5,793 bases of DNA, taken from an uncultured Clostridia bacterium. Its GTDB lineage: Bacteria; Bacillota; Clostridia; Oscillospirales; Acutalibacteraceae. The stretch is from the NCBI GenBank assembly GCA_947624755.1, contig CANQLQ010000134.1:1-5793 (forward strand). Reading direction: 5' to 3'. The notes below the pieces were generated by a model. It had not been told where the DNA came from, did not search any database, and saw nothing but the letters and a program-made list of their open reading frames with translations. Position numbers and translations under genes: made by a program. Positions 1 through 5,280 of this stretch are shown here, one piece after another (the stretch's first letter is position 1; each line of letters begins with the position of its first letter).

Positions 1-21
1 ACCGGTCTATAGGCGAAGCGA

Positions 22-50
22 CCCGCTTTGAACGCTTTGCGTTCAAACGG
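22..50. repeat. Strong hairpin near the left edge
   Basis: TTTGAACGC and GCGTTCAAA form a perfect 9 bp stem around a TTT loop (27-47). It is extended by CCG/CGG (23-25 with 48-50) across one bulged C. No T-run follows on either strand, so it is not a clear intrinsic terminator. It lies in a patch that is noticeably more GC-rich than the rest of the window, and with the hairpin at 86-111 it is probably part of a larger repeat entering from outside the window. Confidence 0.6.
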
Positions 51-59
51 TTGAGCGCA

Positions 60-120
60 GCCGTACGTCAGCAATGTTTCTTTTGGAACTTTTCTTTCAA
101 AAGAAAAGTTCGCCGACGGC
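60..120. repeat. Nested hairpin (12 bp perfect inner stem)
   Basis: GAACTTTTCTTT (86-97) is followed almost directly by its exact reverse complement AAAGAAAAGTTC (100-111). An outer pairing GCCGT (60-64) with ACGGC (116-120) encloses it. Such stems are either dispersed intergenic repeats or factor-independent terminators, but no good T-tract follows the outer stem. It directly adjoins the partial inverted-repeat element at 122-223. I do not know its function. Confidence 0.55.
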
Positions 121-121
121 A

Positions 122-223
122 GTCAAAGCCAATAATTTGCACAAATTCGGCAAAGTATTACGCAATATTTGCAAGCAAGATGAGTATTATGCCCTAAGCG
201 TGATTTAATCCGAGCTTCCTTAA
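122..223. mobile_element. Partial copy of the 178 bp inverted-repeat element
   Basis: Read on the minus strand from 223, this stretch matches the first half of the complete element at 1383-1560. It has the same 22 bp terminal repeat (202-223, one mismatch), then CACGCTTA, CTCATCTTGCTT, GTAATACTTTGCC and GGCTTTG in the same order. About 20 bases of the centre are missing, replaced by a short palindromic loop (ATTTGcaCAAAT, about 135-146). The matching second arm and second terminal repeat are absent: similarity stops near 122, where the hairpin repeat of 60-120 begins. It is therefore a truncated or composite copy, and no transposase is present. Confidence 0.7.
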
Positions 224-535
224 TATGCTAAACACGAGTTTTCAACATTTTATAATGCGATGTTAAAAATATTTCAACTTCCGCAAGCGCTTATTTTACA
301 GTATTTTGCGTAGTTTTAAACATTTTCCACATAGTTTTCCACACAAAATTATAAAAAAGCATCTTTAAAAATCAAATATTTACTGTTTTGAGAAAGTCCT
401 GTTTAATATTTTTTCAAAATTTTTCTTTGAGGGTTAAAGAGAAAAATCGGAATATTAAAAACTCCCTTGTGAAAAATAAAACAAGCAAAGCAAATATTAA
501 TTTTTATATAAAATAAAATTTCAGAGGTGCAATAT
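224..535. other. AT-rich intergenic region without a clear gene
   Basis: About 310 bp of very A/T-rich sequence separate the partial element from the small membrane-protein gene. No open frame with a ribosome site is visible. The only distinct motifs are two TTTTCCACA sequences at 323-331 and 335-343. Several TATAAT-like words occur (for example 251-256), but none has a fitting -35 box at 16-18 bp, so no promoter is called for the downstream gene although one must lie in or upstream of this stretch. Confidence 0.5.
323..343 (+). promoter_or_regulatory. Two tandem DnaA-box-like motifs
   Basis: TTTTCCACA occurs twice, at 323-331 and 335-343, starts 12 bp apart, both on the plus strand in A/T-rich DNA. 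The classical DnaA box is TTATCCACA, and a T at the third position is a known variant. Two copies on the same face of the helix are suggestive. However, no dnaA, dnaN, parA or replication gene is in the window, so an origin cannot be claimed. They could titrate DnaA or be coincidental in sequence this rich in A and T. Confidence 0.3.
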
Positions 536-802
536 ATGATCAAGGGAGTAAACCGCCAGGTTGTCGAAGTGAACGACACAGGCAGTGATTATTTTGAGAA
601 AATAATGTTTTTTGTAAAACCGGAATATATTTCATTAAGCGAAGCCAAAATCAGAGAAAGCGCCGGCCGTATTGCAGGAAATACTTCGGCGCCTCCGGCA
701 ACGAAAGTTAGCAAGGGGCGATTTTTTGAGGTTTCAAAAATAATTTTAACCTTTCTTTGCGGCGCATTTGCAACGCTTGTGATTATGAATCTGCTTAAAT
801 AA
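536..802 (+). CDS. Small protein with one C-terminal membrane helix, unknown function
   Basis: This is an 88-residue protein. I chose ATG 536 over the in-frame GTG at 527 because AGAGGTG (523-529) is a good ribosome site 6 bases before 536 and itself contains the GTG. The first ~50 residues are soluble and charged (MIKGVNRQVVEV, then FFVKPEY and SLSEAKIRESAGRIA). Residues ~50-62 are a Ser/Pro/Ala-rich linker, and residues ~68-87 (IILTFLCGAFATLVIMNLL) are one hydrophobic helix ending almost at the C-terminus. This suggests a tail-anchored protein with its N-terminal part in the cytoplasm. I do not recognise a named family. The gene stands alone, with repeats on both sides, and codon use and GC look like genuine coding sequence. 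Confidence 0.8.
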   Translation: MIKGVNRQVVEVNDTGSDYFEKIMFFVKPEYISLSEAKIRESAGRIAGNTSAPPATKVSKGRFFEVSKIILTFLCGAFATLVIMNLLK

Positions 803-814
803 AGTCAAAGCGAC

Positions 815-833
815 TGCCGATACACCGTCGGCA
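815..833 (+). terminator. Weak hairpin after the small membrane-protein gene
   Basis: TGCCGA (815-820) and TCGGCA (828-833) form a 6 bp stem with a 7-base loop, 12 bases after the stop codon at 802. The following bases are TAAAAAG rather than a T-run, so it is at best a weak terminator. The larger hairpin element at 880-950 could also serve as the transcript end. Confidence 0.3.
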
Positions 834-879
834 TAAAAAGTGTATTACAAATTTTGAACGGCTTGTACAATAGCAAGAA

Positions 880-950
880 GGGAAGCTCTGACTAATTCGT
901 GTGTCATTCGCCTTAGCGGTGGCACTTGGAATTTATCAAGGCTTCCCTAA
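880..950. mobile_element. ~70 bp hairpin element with imperfect terminal inverted repeats
   Basis: The left end GGGAAGCTCTGACTAATTC and the reverse complement of the right end (TTAGGGAAGCCTTGATAAAT) agree at about 16 of 20 positions. The interior continues the fold: GTGTCAT..CGC pairs with GCGGTGGCAC around a CTTA loop, so nearly the whole unit can form one imperfect stem. The ends match the GGAAGCTCTGATTAA ends of the 178 bp element, so this looks like a very short non-autonomous relative. It sits in the intergenic space after the small membrane-protein gene. Confidence 0.6.
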
Positions 951-1077
951 ATCTATATAATTTAAAAATACATATGAATAATTCTATCTGTTGAATTTAA
1001 AAAAAATACCGAATTATAAACCGGTTTAGAATTTTTCTAAATTGAAAATATTAATTGTAAGGCTTTTAATATTATTA
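951..1077. other. AT-rich spacer with small palindromes
   Basis: This is the spacer between the hairpin element and the 3' end of the broken DUF2461 gene. It contains AAACCGGTTT (about 1018-1027) and TTTAGAATTTTTCTAAA (about 1025-1041), which could form a weak stem. On the minus strand these lie after the DUF2461 stop codon, but no clear T-run follows, so no terminator is called. There is no gene here. Confidence 0.4.
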
Positions 1078-1909
1078 TCATTTGCCTAAAAGTTCAGTAA
1101 ATTCTTTTAAATCGAGAAATGCGTCCGAAAGCTCCTTTGTCAGAGCGCCGCTTAAAACCTTTTCGCAAACAGGTTTGGTTTTTGATATACCGAAGCATTT
1201 TGAATTAAGCAGACTTTTAGCCGAACATTCCGCCATATCCGGAAAATGGTCTTTTTTATACTTCTCACCAGTTATCTCAAAATCTTTTTTTATAAGATTA
1301 TCAGTGATTTCAGAAAACTTTTCGTAATTTCCGGCTATTTTATCCCGTAAAATATCCATACCATTTGCTGTCGGTTTATATATTAAGGAAGCTCTGATTA
1401 AATCACGCTTAAGGCTTAATGCTCATCTTGCTTACAAATTTTCCGTAATACTTTGCCAAAATACTCGGCAATACACAAAGTATTGCCTGCGTTTTTGGCT
1501 TTGTCTTACGAAAAATTTGCTAATCAATCTGAGCATTAGATTTAATCAGAGCTTCCTTAAACCCATATCCATATGCCTCACTGCCCATATCAAAAAACAG
1601 ACCAATGATATCCGTTTTTGCTCCCATCTTTTTAAAACGCAAATATGTATATTCTTTAAGCGGTTTAGACGCAGAAAAGCGTCTGTCGGTAAAAGGCGAA
1701 GCAATACACCTTGCGGGTTTGATTTCCAAAGCAATATCAAATTTTTCCGTTACGCTCAACAAATCAAGATACAATAAATTAAGCGGTTCGGTTATGTATT
1801 TTTTGTATTTTGCAAGGTTTTCGCTCTGTTTTTCAACGGTGTTGCTAAATTGCAAACCGAACAAAAAATCAAACGTTTCTCTGCAAAAGCCATTAAAGAA
1901 AAATTCCAT
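1078..1909 (-). pseudogene. DUF2461-family protein gene, interrupted by a 178 bp element
   Basis: The N-terminal part (1909 to ~1561; starts MEFFFNGFCRETFDFL, later FTDRRFSASKPLKEY and a glycine/tyrosine-rich YGYG) follows the known layout of DUF2461 (TIGR02453-type) proteins: a FxGF..ETFDFL start, a TRFSKDKxPYK-like block, then a GYG block. The C-terminal part (YKPTANGMDILRDKI onward, ending ..FTELLGK, stop at 1078-1080) continues after the element at 1383-1560. The two parts are in different frames. Removing exactly 178 bp joins them as GGG TTA TAT AAA CCG (G-L-Y-K-P) and gives 217 residues, the usual family size. As it stands, translation from 1909 runs into the element and stops at 1520 after 12 foreign residues. 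The only ribosome site is GGGAG, about 12 bases before the start, a rather long spacing. The biochemical role of the family is unknown. The rest of the gene has no other visible lesion, so the insertion looks recent. Confidence 0.82.
1383..1560. mobile_element. 178 bp miniature inverted-repeat element (MITE-like)
   Basis: Perfect 22 bp terminal inverted repeats lie at 1383-1404 and 1539-1560 (TTAAGGAAGCTCTGATTAAA.. and its complement). Inside them is a second, imperfect inverted repeat: 1417-1449 (TAATGCTCA..CAAATTTTCCGTAA) pairs with 1505-1538. The centre carries GTAATACTTTGCC and GGCAATACACAAAGTATTGCC, which fold again. The whole unit is thus one long cruciform or hairpin with no coding capacity. 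It lies inside the DUF2461 gene. Precise loss of 178 bp restores the frame, and no clean target duplication is visible; a 3 bp TTA/TAA duplication with one mismatch would also keep the frame (175 bp removed). A perfect TTAA duplication (174 bp) or a TA duplication would not. Mobilisation would need a transposase from elsewhere in the genome. Confidence 0.85.
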
Positions 1910-2045
1910 ACTAATTTTATTCTCCCGGATAATGTTTATTTATACTTCAGCACATAATTATTGTCGCGGCAAATGCGCAGTCGGATTGCCGGACGATAAA
2001 GTGTTAATAAGAGACAGATTGCACCTTTCGTATAGTTATAACAGG
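1910..2045. other. Intergenic spacer upstream of the DUF2461 gene, with imperfect hairpin
   Basis: This stretch should hold the promoter of the minus-strand DUF2461 gene. A TATAAA word at about 1933-1938 (minus strand) could be a -10 box, but no good -35 box sits 16-18 bp upstream. TTGTCGCGGCAA (about 1963-1974) can pair imperfectly with TTGCCGGACGATAA (about 1987-2000) around a 13-base loop. This G/C-richer patch differs from its surroundings. No credible gene is present. Confidence 0.35.
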
Positions 2046-2210
2046 TAAAGGAAGCGTCACCCGGGCGGTCTTTTGTGTCAACCGGCTTTTTCGTCAGTTT
2101 GTTCAAAAATTTGAGACAATGCTTTGTGTATTAACGAGAATTTTTGGGAAAATAACGGAATAATTTACCGTCAAGCAGACGGCAGCTTGCATTAATCAGT
2201 GATTCCCTAA
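2046..2210. mobile_element. Probable ~165 bp relative of the 178 bp element, left end degenerate
   Basis: The right end, read inward on the minus strand from 2210, is TTAGGGAATCACTGATTAAT, clearly related to the ends of the 178 bp element. The middle has the same design: CAAAAATT (2104-2111) pairs with AATTTTTG (about 2139-2146) around CTTTGTGTATT, as in the centre of 1383-1560, and at about the same distance from the end. A possible left end, AAAGGAAGCGTCA at 2048-2060, resembles the other ends only partly. Its rightmost 54 bp (2157-2210) also occur as a separate unit at 4514-4565, so the true boundaries are uncertain. Confidence 0.5.
2157..2210. repeat. 54 bp hairpin repeat, copy 1 (inverted relative to 4514-4565)
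   Basis: On the minus strand this reads TTAGGGAATCACTGATTAAT, then a CCGTC/GACGG hairpin (2168-2182), then CGGTAAATTATTCC. It matches 4514-4565 at all but two substitutions and a 2-base gap, and similarity stops abruptly at ATTATTCC in both. The outer end lies 4 bases after the stop codon of the membrane-protein gene 2215-2817, so it may serve as that gene's transcript end, although no T-run is present. Confidence 0.75.
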
Positions 2211-2214
2211 CCTT

Positions 2215-2817
2215 TTAAGCTTTAATTTTTTCTTTTTCAGGCTTCAGAATACCCAAAAAGTTCACCGAGAAAAGAAGAGCTTCCATAAAAGCGTTTGGGA
2301 TAATTTCCATATATCCGCTTTTACCGATTAAAATCAACCAGCCAAGTACAATAAACGGCATCATAATCATAATAATTGCAAACGGTAAAAAACCTTTTCT
2401 TTTTATGTTAAGAACAAAGAACAACAGTACACTGCCAATTGTGAAAAATGCATAAAGCACTGCGCCTGCCCAATGTGCAACTCTTTTCGGATTCCAGTTA
2501 GAAATATCATGATTAAGTGTTGCGGCAATAAGAATCATTCCCAGCAGCATAAGTACAGTAAATGCATCTAAAAGACGGTTTCTATAATTGAATTTTACAA
2601 ACATATGATGAATATTAAAAAAGAAGCAGCCACCGGTAAGTACAGTCCAAAGCCAGAACCAGCCCTGATGATGCTCACATAAAAGACTCAATGTGCCTGT
2701 AGGTTCAGCGGGATTGTTGCCCCAACAAAAAGGAAGCACAAGACCAAAGATAAATGCACAAATAAAAAAGCCTATGCAAAGGTACTTATTTGAAGAAATT
2801 TGACGAATTTTATTCAT
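2215..2817 (-). CDS. Six-helix membrane protein of unknown function
   Basis: I place the start at ATG 2817 (MNKIRQISSNKY), because GGTGA lies 5 bases upstream; an in-frame ATG at 2829 has no ribosome site. The product has 200 residues with six hydrophobic stretches, at about 13-33, 52-74, 84-104, 115-138, 143-165 and 170-192, and a short charged tail (KPEKEKIKA). Polar residues between or inside helices stand out: CEHHQGWFW before helix 2, HHMF at its end, and NHDISNWNPKRVAHW between helices 3 and 4. Histidines, Asp and Arg in such places are seen in the DUF998 and Frag1/DRAM-like six-helix families, but the similarity is one of layout only and I do not assign it. It has its own promoter (2910-2937) and is separated from the next upstream gene by a terminator, so it is probably a single-gene transcript. 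Confidence 0.85.
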   Translation of the reverse strand: MNKIRQISSNKYLCIGFFICAFIFGLVLPFCWGNNPAEPTGTLSLLCEHHQGWFWLWTVLTGGCFFFNIHHMFVKFNYRNRLLDAFTVLMLLGMILIAATLNHDISNWNPKRVAHWAGAVLYAFFTIGSVLLFFVLNIKRKGFLPFAIIMIMMPFIVLGWLILIGKSGYMEIIPNAFMEALLFSVNFLGILKPEKEKIKA

Positions 2818-2909
2818 AGTAATCACCATATACAGAAAAACTTTTCTGCGTCCTTTCAGTTTAATTAATAAAATTAAAAATTAACATACATTATAATTTA
2901 TTTTAATAT

Positions 2910-2937
2910 ATTATATCATTTTATAATTTCAATTCAA
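2910..2937 (-). promoter_or_regulatory. Sigma-70 type promoter of the six-helix membrane protein gene
   Basis: On the minus strand, TTGAAT (2937-2932) and TATAAT (2915-2910) are separated by 16 bp. The bases before the -10 are TGA, giving an extended -10 (TGnTATAAT). Transcription would start near 2903, leaving a leader of about 85 bases of A/T-rich sequence before ATG 2817. This is the best promoter in the window. Confidence 0.7.
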
Positions 2938-2983
2938 TATCAGGAGAGAAATAATCGACAAATTTCTATTATTTTTAAGTTTT

Positions 2984-3029
2984 TTAAAAAGAAGGCTGCC
3001 GCTCTTCGTTTTGACGAGTTGCGGCAGCC
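2984..3029 (-). terminator. Intrinsic terminator of the lipoprotein/membrane protein transcript
   Basis: GGCTGCCGC (2994-3002) and GCGGCAGCC (3021-3029) form a perfect G/C-rich 9 bp stem. On the minus strand it is followed at once by TTCTTTTT, the expected U-tract. It ends transcripts coming from 3156-3602 and insulates the promoter at 2910-2937. On the plus strand a T5 run lies 9 bases past the stem, so weak bidirectional action is possible. Confidence 0.85.
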
Positions 3030-3155
3030 CTACTGCGATTTTTAAAAAGAATATATGAGAACCGAAAGAGCATTTCAATTTATAGCTTTCAATCGCTGCT
3101 TGATTTTGACTAAAGAATATAAAATTATAAGAGCCGGATTATTAATGTTAAACTA

Positions 3156-3602
3156 TTATTTTAATAAAGGTTTGTATTTCTTGATAAATTGTATTGACAA
3201 TACCACATTAATAACCGTAACAATTATTGATATGCCCAAAATTATCCAGCCAACATTTTTAATTGATAGCTGTTGCCATGGAGGACATTCGCCAAGGAGA
3301 CTTCCATAGGGGAGACTACACCAACCGAATATTACTGTTACAGCCGCTGTAAATAATGCATTTATTGCCGTAAATATTTTTGATTTACTGTCTGAACTTT
3401 TTTTGAAGTAGTATAGACCGGAAATTATTGCCAAAAAAGCAACAACAAATATAGCAAATAGAGCAAATCCCTTTTTGCTTACAAAAATTGAAAATATGGT
3501 ATCAAACACATTATATAATCCCGGTATCCATGTATAAAGCAGTATGATAAATGCAATTACATTCGAGCAAATACTTAATGTGTACATAACTTTATCTTTC
3601 AT
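3156..3602 (-). CDS. Four-helix small membrane protein, unknown function
   Basis: The start is ATG 3602 (MKDKVMYTLS), with AGAAGGAG at 3611-3618, 8 bases upstream. A longer in-frame version from 3665 would have no ribosome site and would overlap the preceding gene. The product has 148 residues and four hydrophobic segments: about 8-25 (continuing through a hydrophobic loop with a WIPG turn), 44-66, 76-95 and 116-140. It ends in a basic tail (KKYKPLLK). The loop before the last helix contains a GECPPWQQ patch with a cysteine. No family is recognised. It lies 38 bp after the lipoprotein gene in the same direction and before a strong terminator, so the two are very likely co-transcribed. A shared envelope role is an inference from that arrangement. 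Confidence 0.85.
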   Translation of the reverse strand: MKDKVMYTLSICSNVIAFIILLYTWIPGLYNVFDTIFSIFVSKKGFALFAIFVVAFLAIISGLYYFKKSSDSKSKIFTAINALFTAAVTVIFGWCSLPYGSLLGECPPWQQLSIKNVGWIILGISIIVTVINVVLSIQFIKKYKPLLK

Positions 3603-3640
3603 ACATATTTCTCCTTCTATATTATATTTTCGTTCATAGA

Positions 3641-4373
3641 TTATGAAGCATTTGTGAGACAGCAAATAAATGTTTCAACACATTCGCCTGTGAGCTTTTC
3701 ATTGAGCTTCTCTTTATCCATATTGCTTAACAGGTTATCCGTATTGAACAAATCAAGTTCGTATGTACGTATTTTTGAATCAAATGATGAGGGATCAGCG
3801 CAATACCAATCAGTAATTACAGGATTATCGGCATTTTCAATTACTAATTTAACCTGTTCTTTTATTATTGACGTAACAGGTGAAGCTTCTGTTCCACGCT
3901 TTACGGATTTATAATTGATGGTAAAATCGACTTTGCAAACCATATGATCGTCAATGATTTTCCATTCAGCTGCATTGCAATCGGATTTTATTATTTCCTC
4001 GTATTCATCACAGAAAACTAACGAACATGATTCACAAAACAGTTTTGCTGCCATATATTCTCTGAGATCGCCGTAAAACACATTCGGAATTATTTCTTTG
4101 ATATTGCCTATTGCTGCTGAAGTTTCATTATTAAGCAAAGACTTATTGTCTGTTTGTTTTTCAATTTTGTTTATTATCCCTGCTAAATCCCTATTATCAG
4201 ACATAAGCAGTTCATAATAAGAAATTACAGAATTTTCGGCAAATTGCAAATAATCCTCAATTTCACCTTCTGTAAGGCTCGAAAAACTTTTATATTCACT
4301 CTTTTTACAAGCACAAAGTGTAGTTGTTAATACTATAATTAATATAAGAAAAATGCAGGTTGTTTTTTTTCAT
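3641..4373 (-). pseudogene. Lipoprotein gene, out of frame at an A8 tract next to the start codon
   Basis: ATG 4373 has an excellent ribosome site (GAGGTG, 4381-4386, 7 bases away) and is followed by eight A's (4363-4370). Read as written, it gives MKKNNLHF and stops after 22 codons. With seven A's it reads MKKTTCIF, then a hydrophobic stretch and a lipobox L-C-A-C (TTTLCAC, predicted lipidated Cys22), then a mature domain of about 220 residues that is open to the stop at 3641. In the mature frame the codon overlapping the start is TGA, and there is no other in-frame start with a ribosome site before a TTG at 4249. The repaired protein has 243 residues. The C-terminal half (KVDFTINYKS, VKLVIENA, PVITDWYCAD at about 181-192) resembles the strand-rich NTF2-like outer domains of Firmicute lipoproteins, ending in a typical xITDWY motif; that is a resemblance only. 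A single-base slip, phase variation, transcriptional slippage or a sequencing error could each explain the state seen. The downstream partner is the four-helix protein. Confidence 0.8.
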
Positions 4374-4513
4374 GTTTTTTCACCTCATTGTATAGCTGTT
4401 AAAATGAAAACTTAACAAATGCGGTTGACTAATAATCAAATTATTCACCACAGTATTTCATATTAACAACTCTGTATAAACGTCTGCCGGAACTTGAAGC
4501 CGGTATAAAATAT
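4374..4513. other. Upstream region of the lipoprotein gene with a short coding remnant
   Basis: The part nearest the lipoprotein should contain its promoter. TTGTTA (4418-4413) and TATACA (4394-4389) are 18 bp apart on the minus strand, but a start point from this pair would fall in the ribosome site, so I do not call it. At 4441-4515 (minus) a stretch of 24 codons with protein-like composition (ASSSGRRLYRVVN, MKYCGE, then TAA) is open back into the hairpin repeat. It looks like the tail of a gene cut off by that repeat. Confidence 0.4.
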
Positions 4514-4565
4514 TTAGGGAATCACTGATTAATACAAGCTACCCTGCTTGACGGTAAATTATTCC
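4514..4565. repeat. 52 bp hairpin repeat, copy 2, overlapping the end of a gene
   Basis: TTAGGGAATCACTGATTAAT, a CAAGC/GCTTG hairpin, and CGGTAAATTATTCC are shared with 2157-2210 in the opposite orientation, with two substitutions and a 2-base gap. Its right edge contributes the last Glu codon and the TAA stop (4559-4561) of the three-helix membrane protein gene. Removing exactly these 52 bp would put that gene in frame with 24 further codons ending at 4441, which suggests insertion into a longer gene. Confidence 0.7.
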
Positions 4566-5086
4566 TCTATGTTCTCTCCTTCAGAATTTTCAATTAAGAA
4601 TGCTTTATAATAAGAAATAAAATCATTACTATAATATTGAACAGTATATGATTCATCGGCATTAATTCTTTCATATTGTTGTTTAGTTATTCGTACACTT
4701 TCATCATTCACCATAATATAATAAGCGTTGTTTTTATGTATCTTATTAATATGCGACAGACAAACGACTTTTGTATGATGATTAGCTATGAAAAGAAGAG
4801 AAAACGCAAAAATTAAACTTGAAATTACAATAGATATTTTCAAGAAACCGTTTTTAACATATTTTTTAGAAATTGATTTTCTCTGTGTAAAAACAATATA
4901 TATACAAAAAAAGATTTGAATGGGAATTAATATTAATAAAAGCATTGCTAATATTGCTATAAACTCTCTAAGCAAATATAGAGAAGAAAAGCCGTTAAAT
5001 GCAACTATTAACCATAATATTGTTTCTCCTATGCTTGCAACAAGTAAAGAAACAGACAAAAAATTTTTTGATTTATCCGATTTCAT
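4559..5086 (-). CDS. Three-helix membrane protein with a small C-terminal outer domain
   Basis: The start is ATG 5086 (MKSDKSKNF), with AAAGGAG at 5094-5100, 7 bases upstream; an upstream in-frame TTG at 5110 is not supported. The product has 175 residues. Hydrophobic helices lie at about 10-33, 42-66 and 81-101, separated by a basic loop (TQRKSISKKYVKNG). After helix 3 comes a strand-rich domain of about 65 residues (VVCLSHINKIH, YYIMVNDESVRITKQQYERI, YTVQYYSN, KAFLIEN) that is probably outside the cell if the N-terminus is inside. This design, a helix bundle followed by a small beta domain with a V.lTkeQY..I..dk.Y.v.Y pattern, recurs in Clostridia membrane proteins of unknown function. The present C-terminus (GENIEE) and stop come from the 52 bp repeat, so the gene may be truncated by insertion. 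The removed tail would not touch the outer domain, so the product could still be functional. Confidence 0.82.
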   Translation of the reverse strand: MKSDKSKNFLSVSLLVASIGETILWLIVAFNGFSSLYLLREFIAILAMLLLILIPIQIFFCIYIVFTQRKSISKKYVKNGFLKISIVISSLIFAFSLLFIANHHTKVVCLSHINKIHKNNAYYIMVNDESVRITKQQYERINADESYTVQYYSNDFISYYKAFLIENSEGENIEE

Positions 5087-5280
5087 TTTCTTGCTCCTTT
5101 TCCATGGCAAATTGAATAACTTTATATGAATTTATTGCTTCGTTGGAACATACTAATCCTGATAATAACCCTTTCTTATATCTTCATGCTTATCCCCCTT
5201 CCTTGCTTCCTTAGCTTCGCTTTTTCTTCTCTGACATATTCTGTACTATCATCTGCTGTGCCTGTTAAGTGTCAATCTCA
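5073..5280 (-). pseudogene. Decayed coding traces upstream of the three-helix protein gene
   Basis: Two short protein-like frames overlap here on the minus strand. The first, about 5274-5176, reads TGTADDSTEYVREEKAKLRK.. and ends ..ISMKI at a TAA. The second, 5183-5073, reads KKGLLSGLVCSNEAINSYK.. and ends ..KEQENEIG, overlapping the start of the next gene by 14 bases. ATG 5187 has a very strong ribosome site (AAGGAAGGGGG, 5194-5204, 6 bases before it) but stops after MKI; a one-base shift would join it to the second frame. This looks like remnants of one or two genes with a frameshift. I recognise no family, and chance open frames cannot be excluded. Confidence 0.3.

Noticed and set aside
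323..343. Chromosomal replication origin
   Set aside because: There are only two DnaA-like motifs and no dnaA, dnaN, rpmH or other origin genes in the window.
1605..2048. Plus-strand 147-residue open frame
   Set aside because: It is antisense to the DUF2461 gene over most of its length, has no ribosome site, and runs on into repeat-rich intergenic DNA.
3055..3309. Plus-strand 84-residue open frame
   Set aside because: It starts just after the terminator hairpin without a ribosome site and lies antisense to the four-helix membrane protein gene.
4389..4418. TTGTTA / TATACA pair as the promoter of the lipoprotein gene
   Set aside because: The spacing (18 bp) is acceptable, but the start point would fall within the ribosome site GAGGTG, so a working mRNA could not be made from it.
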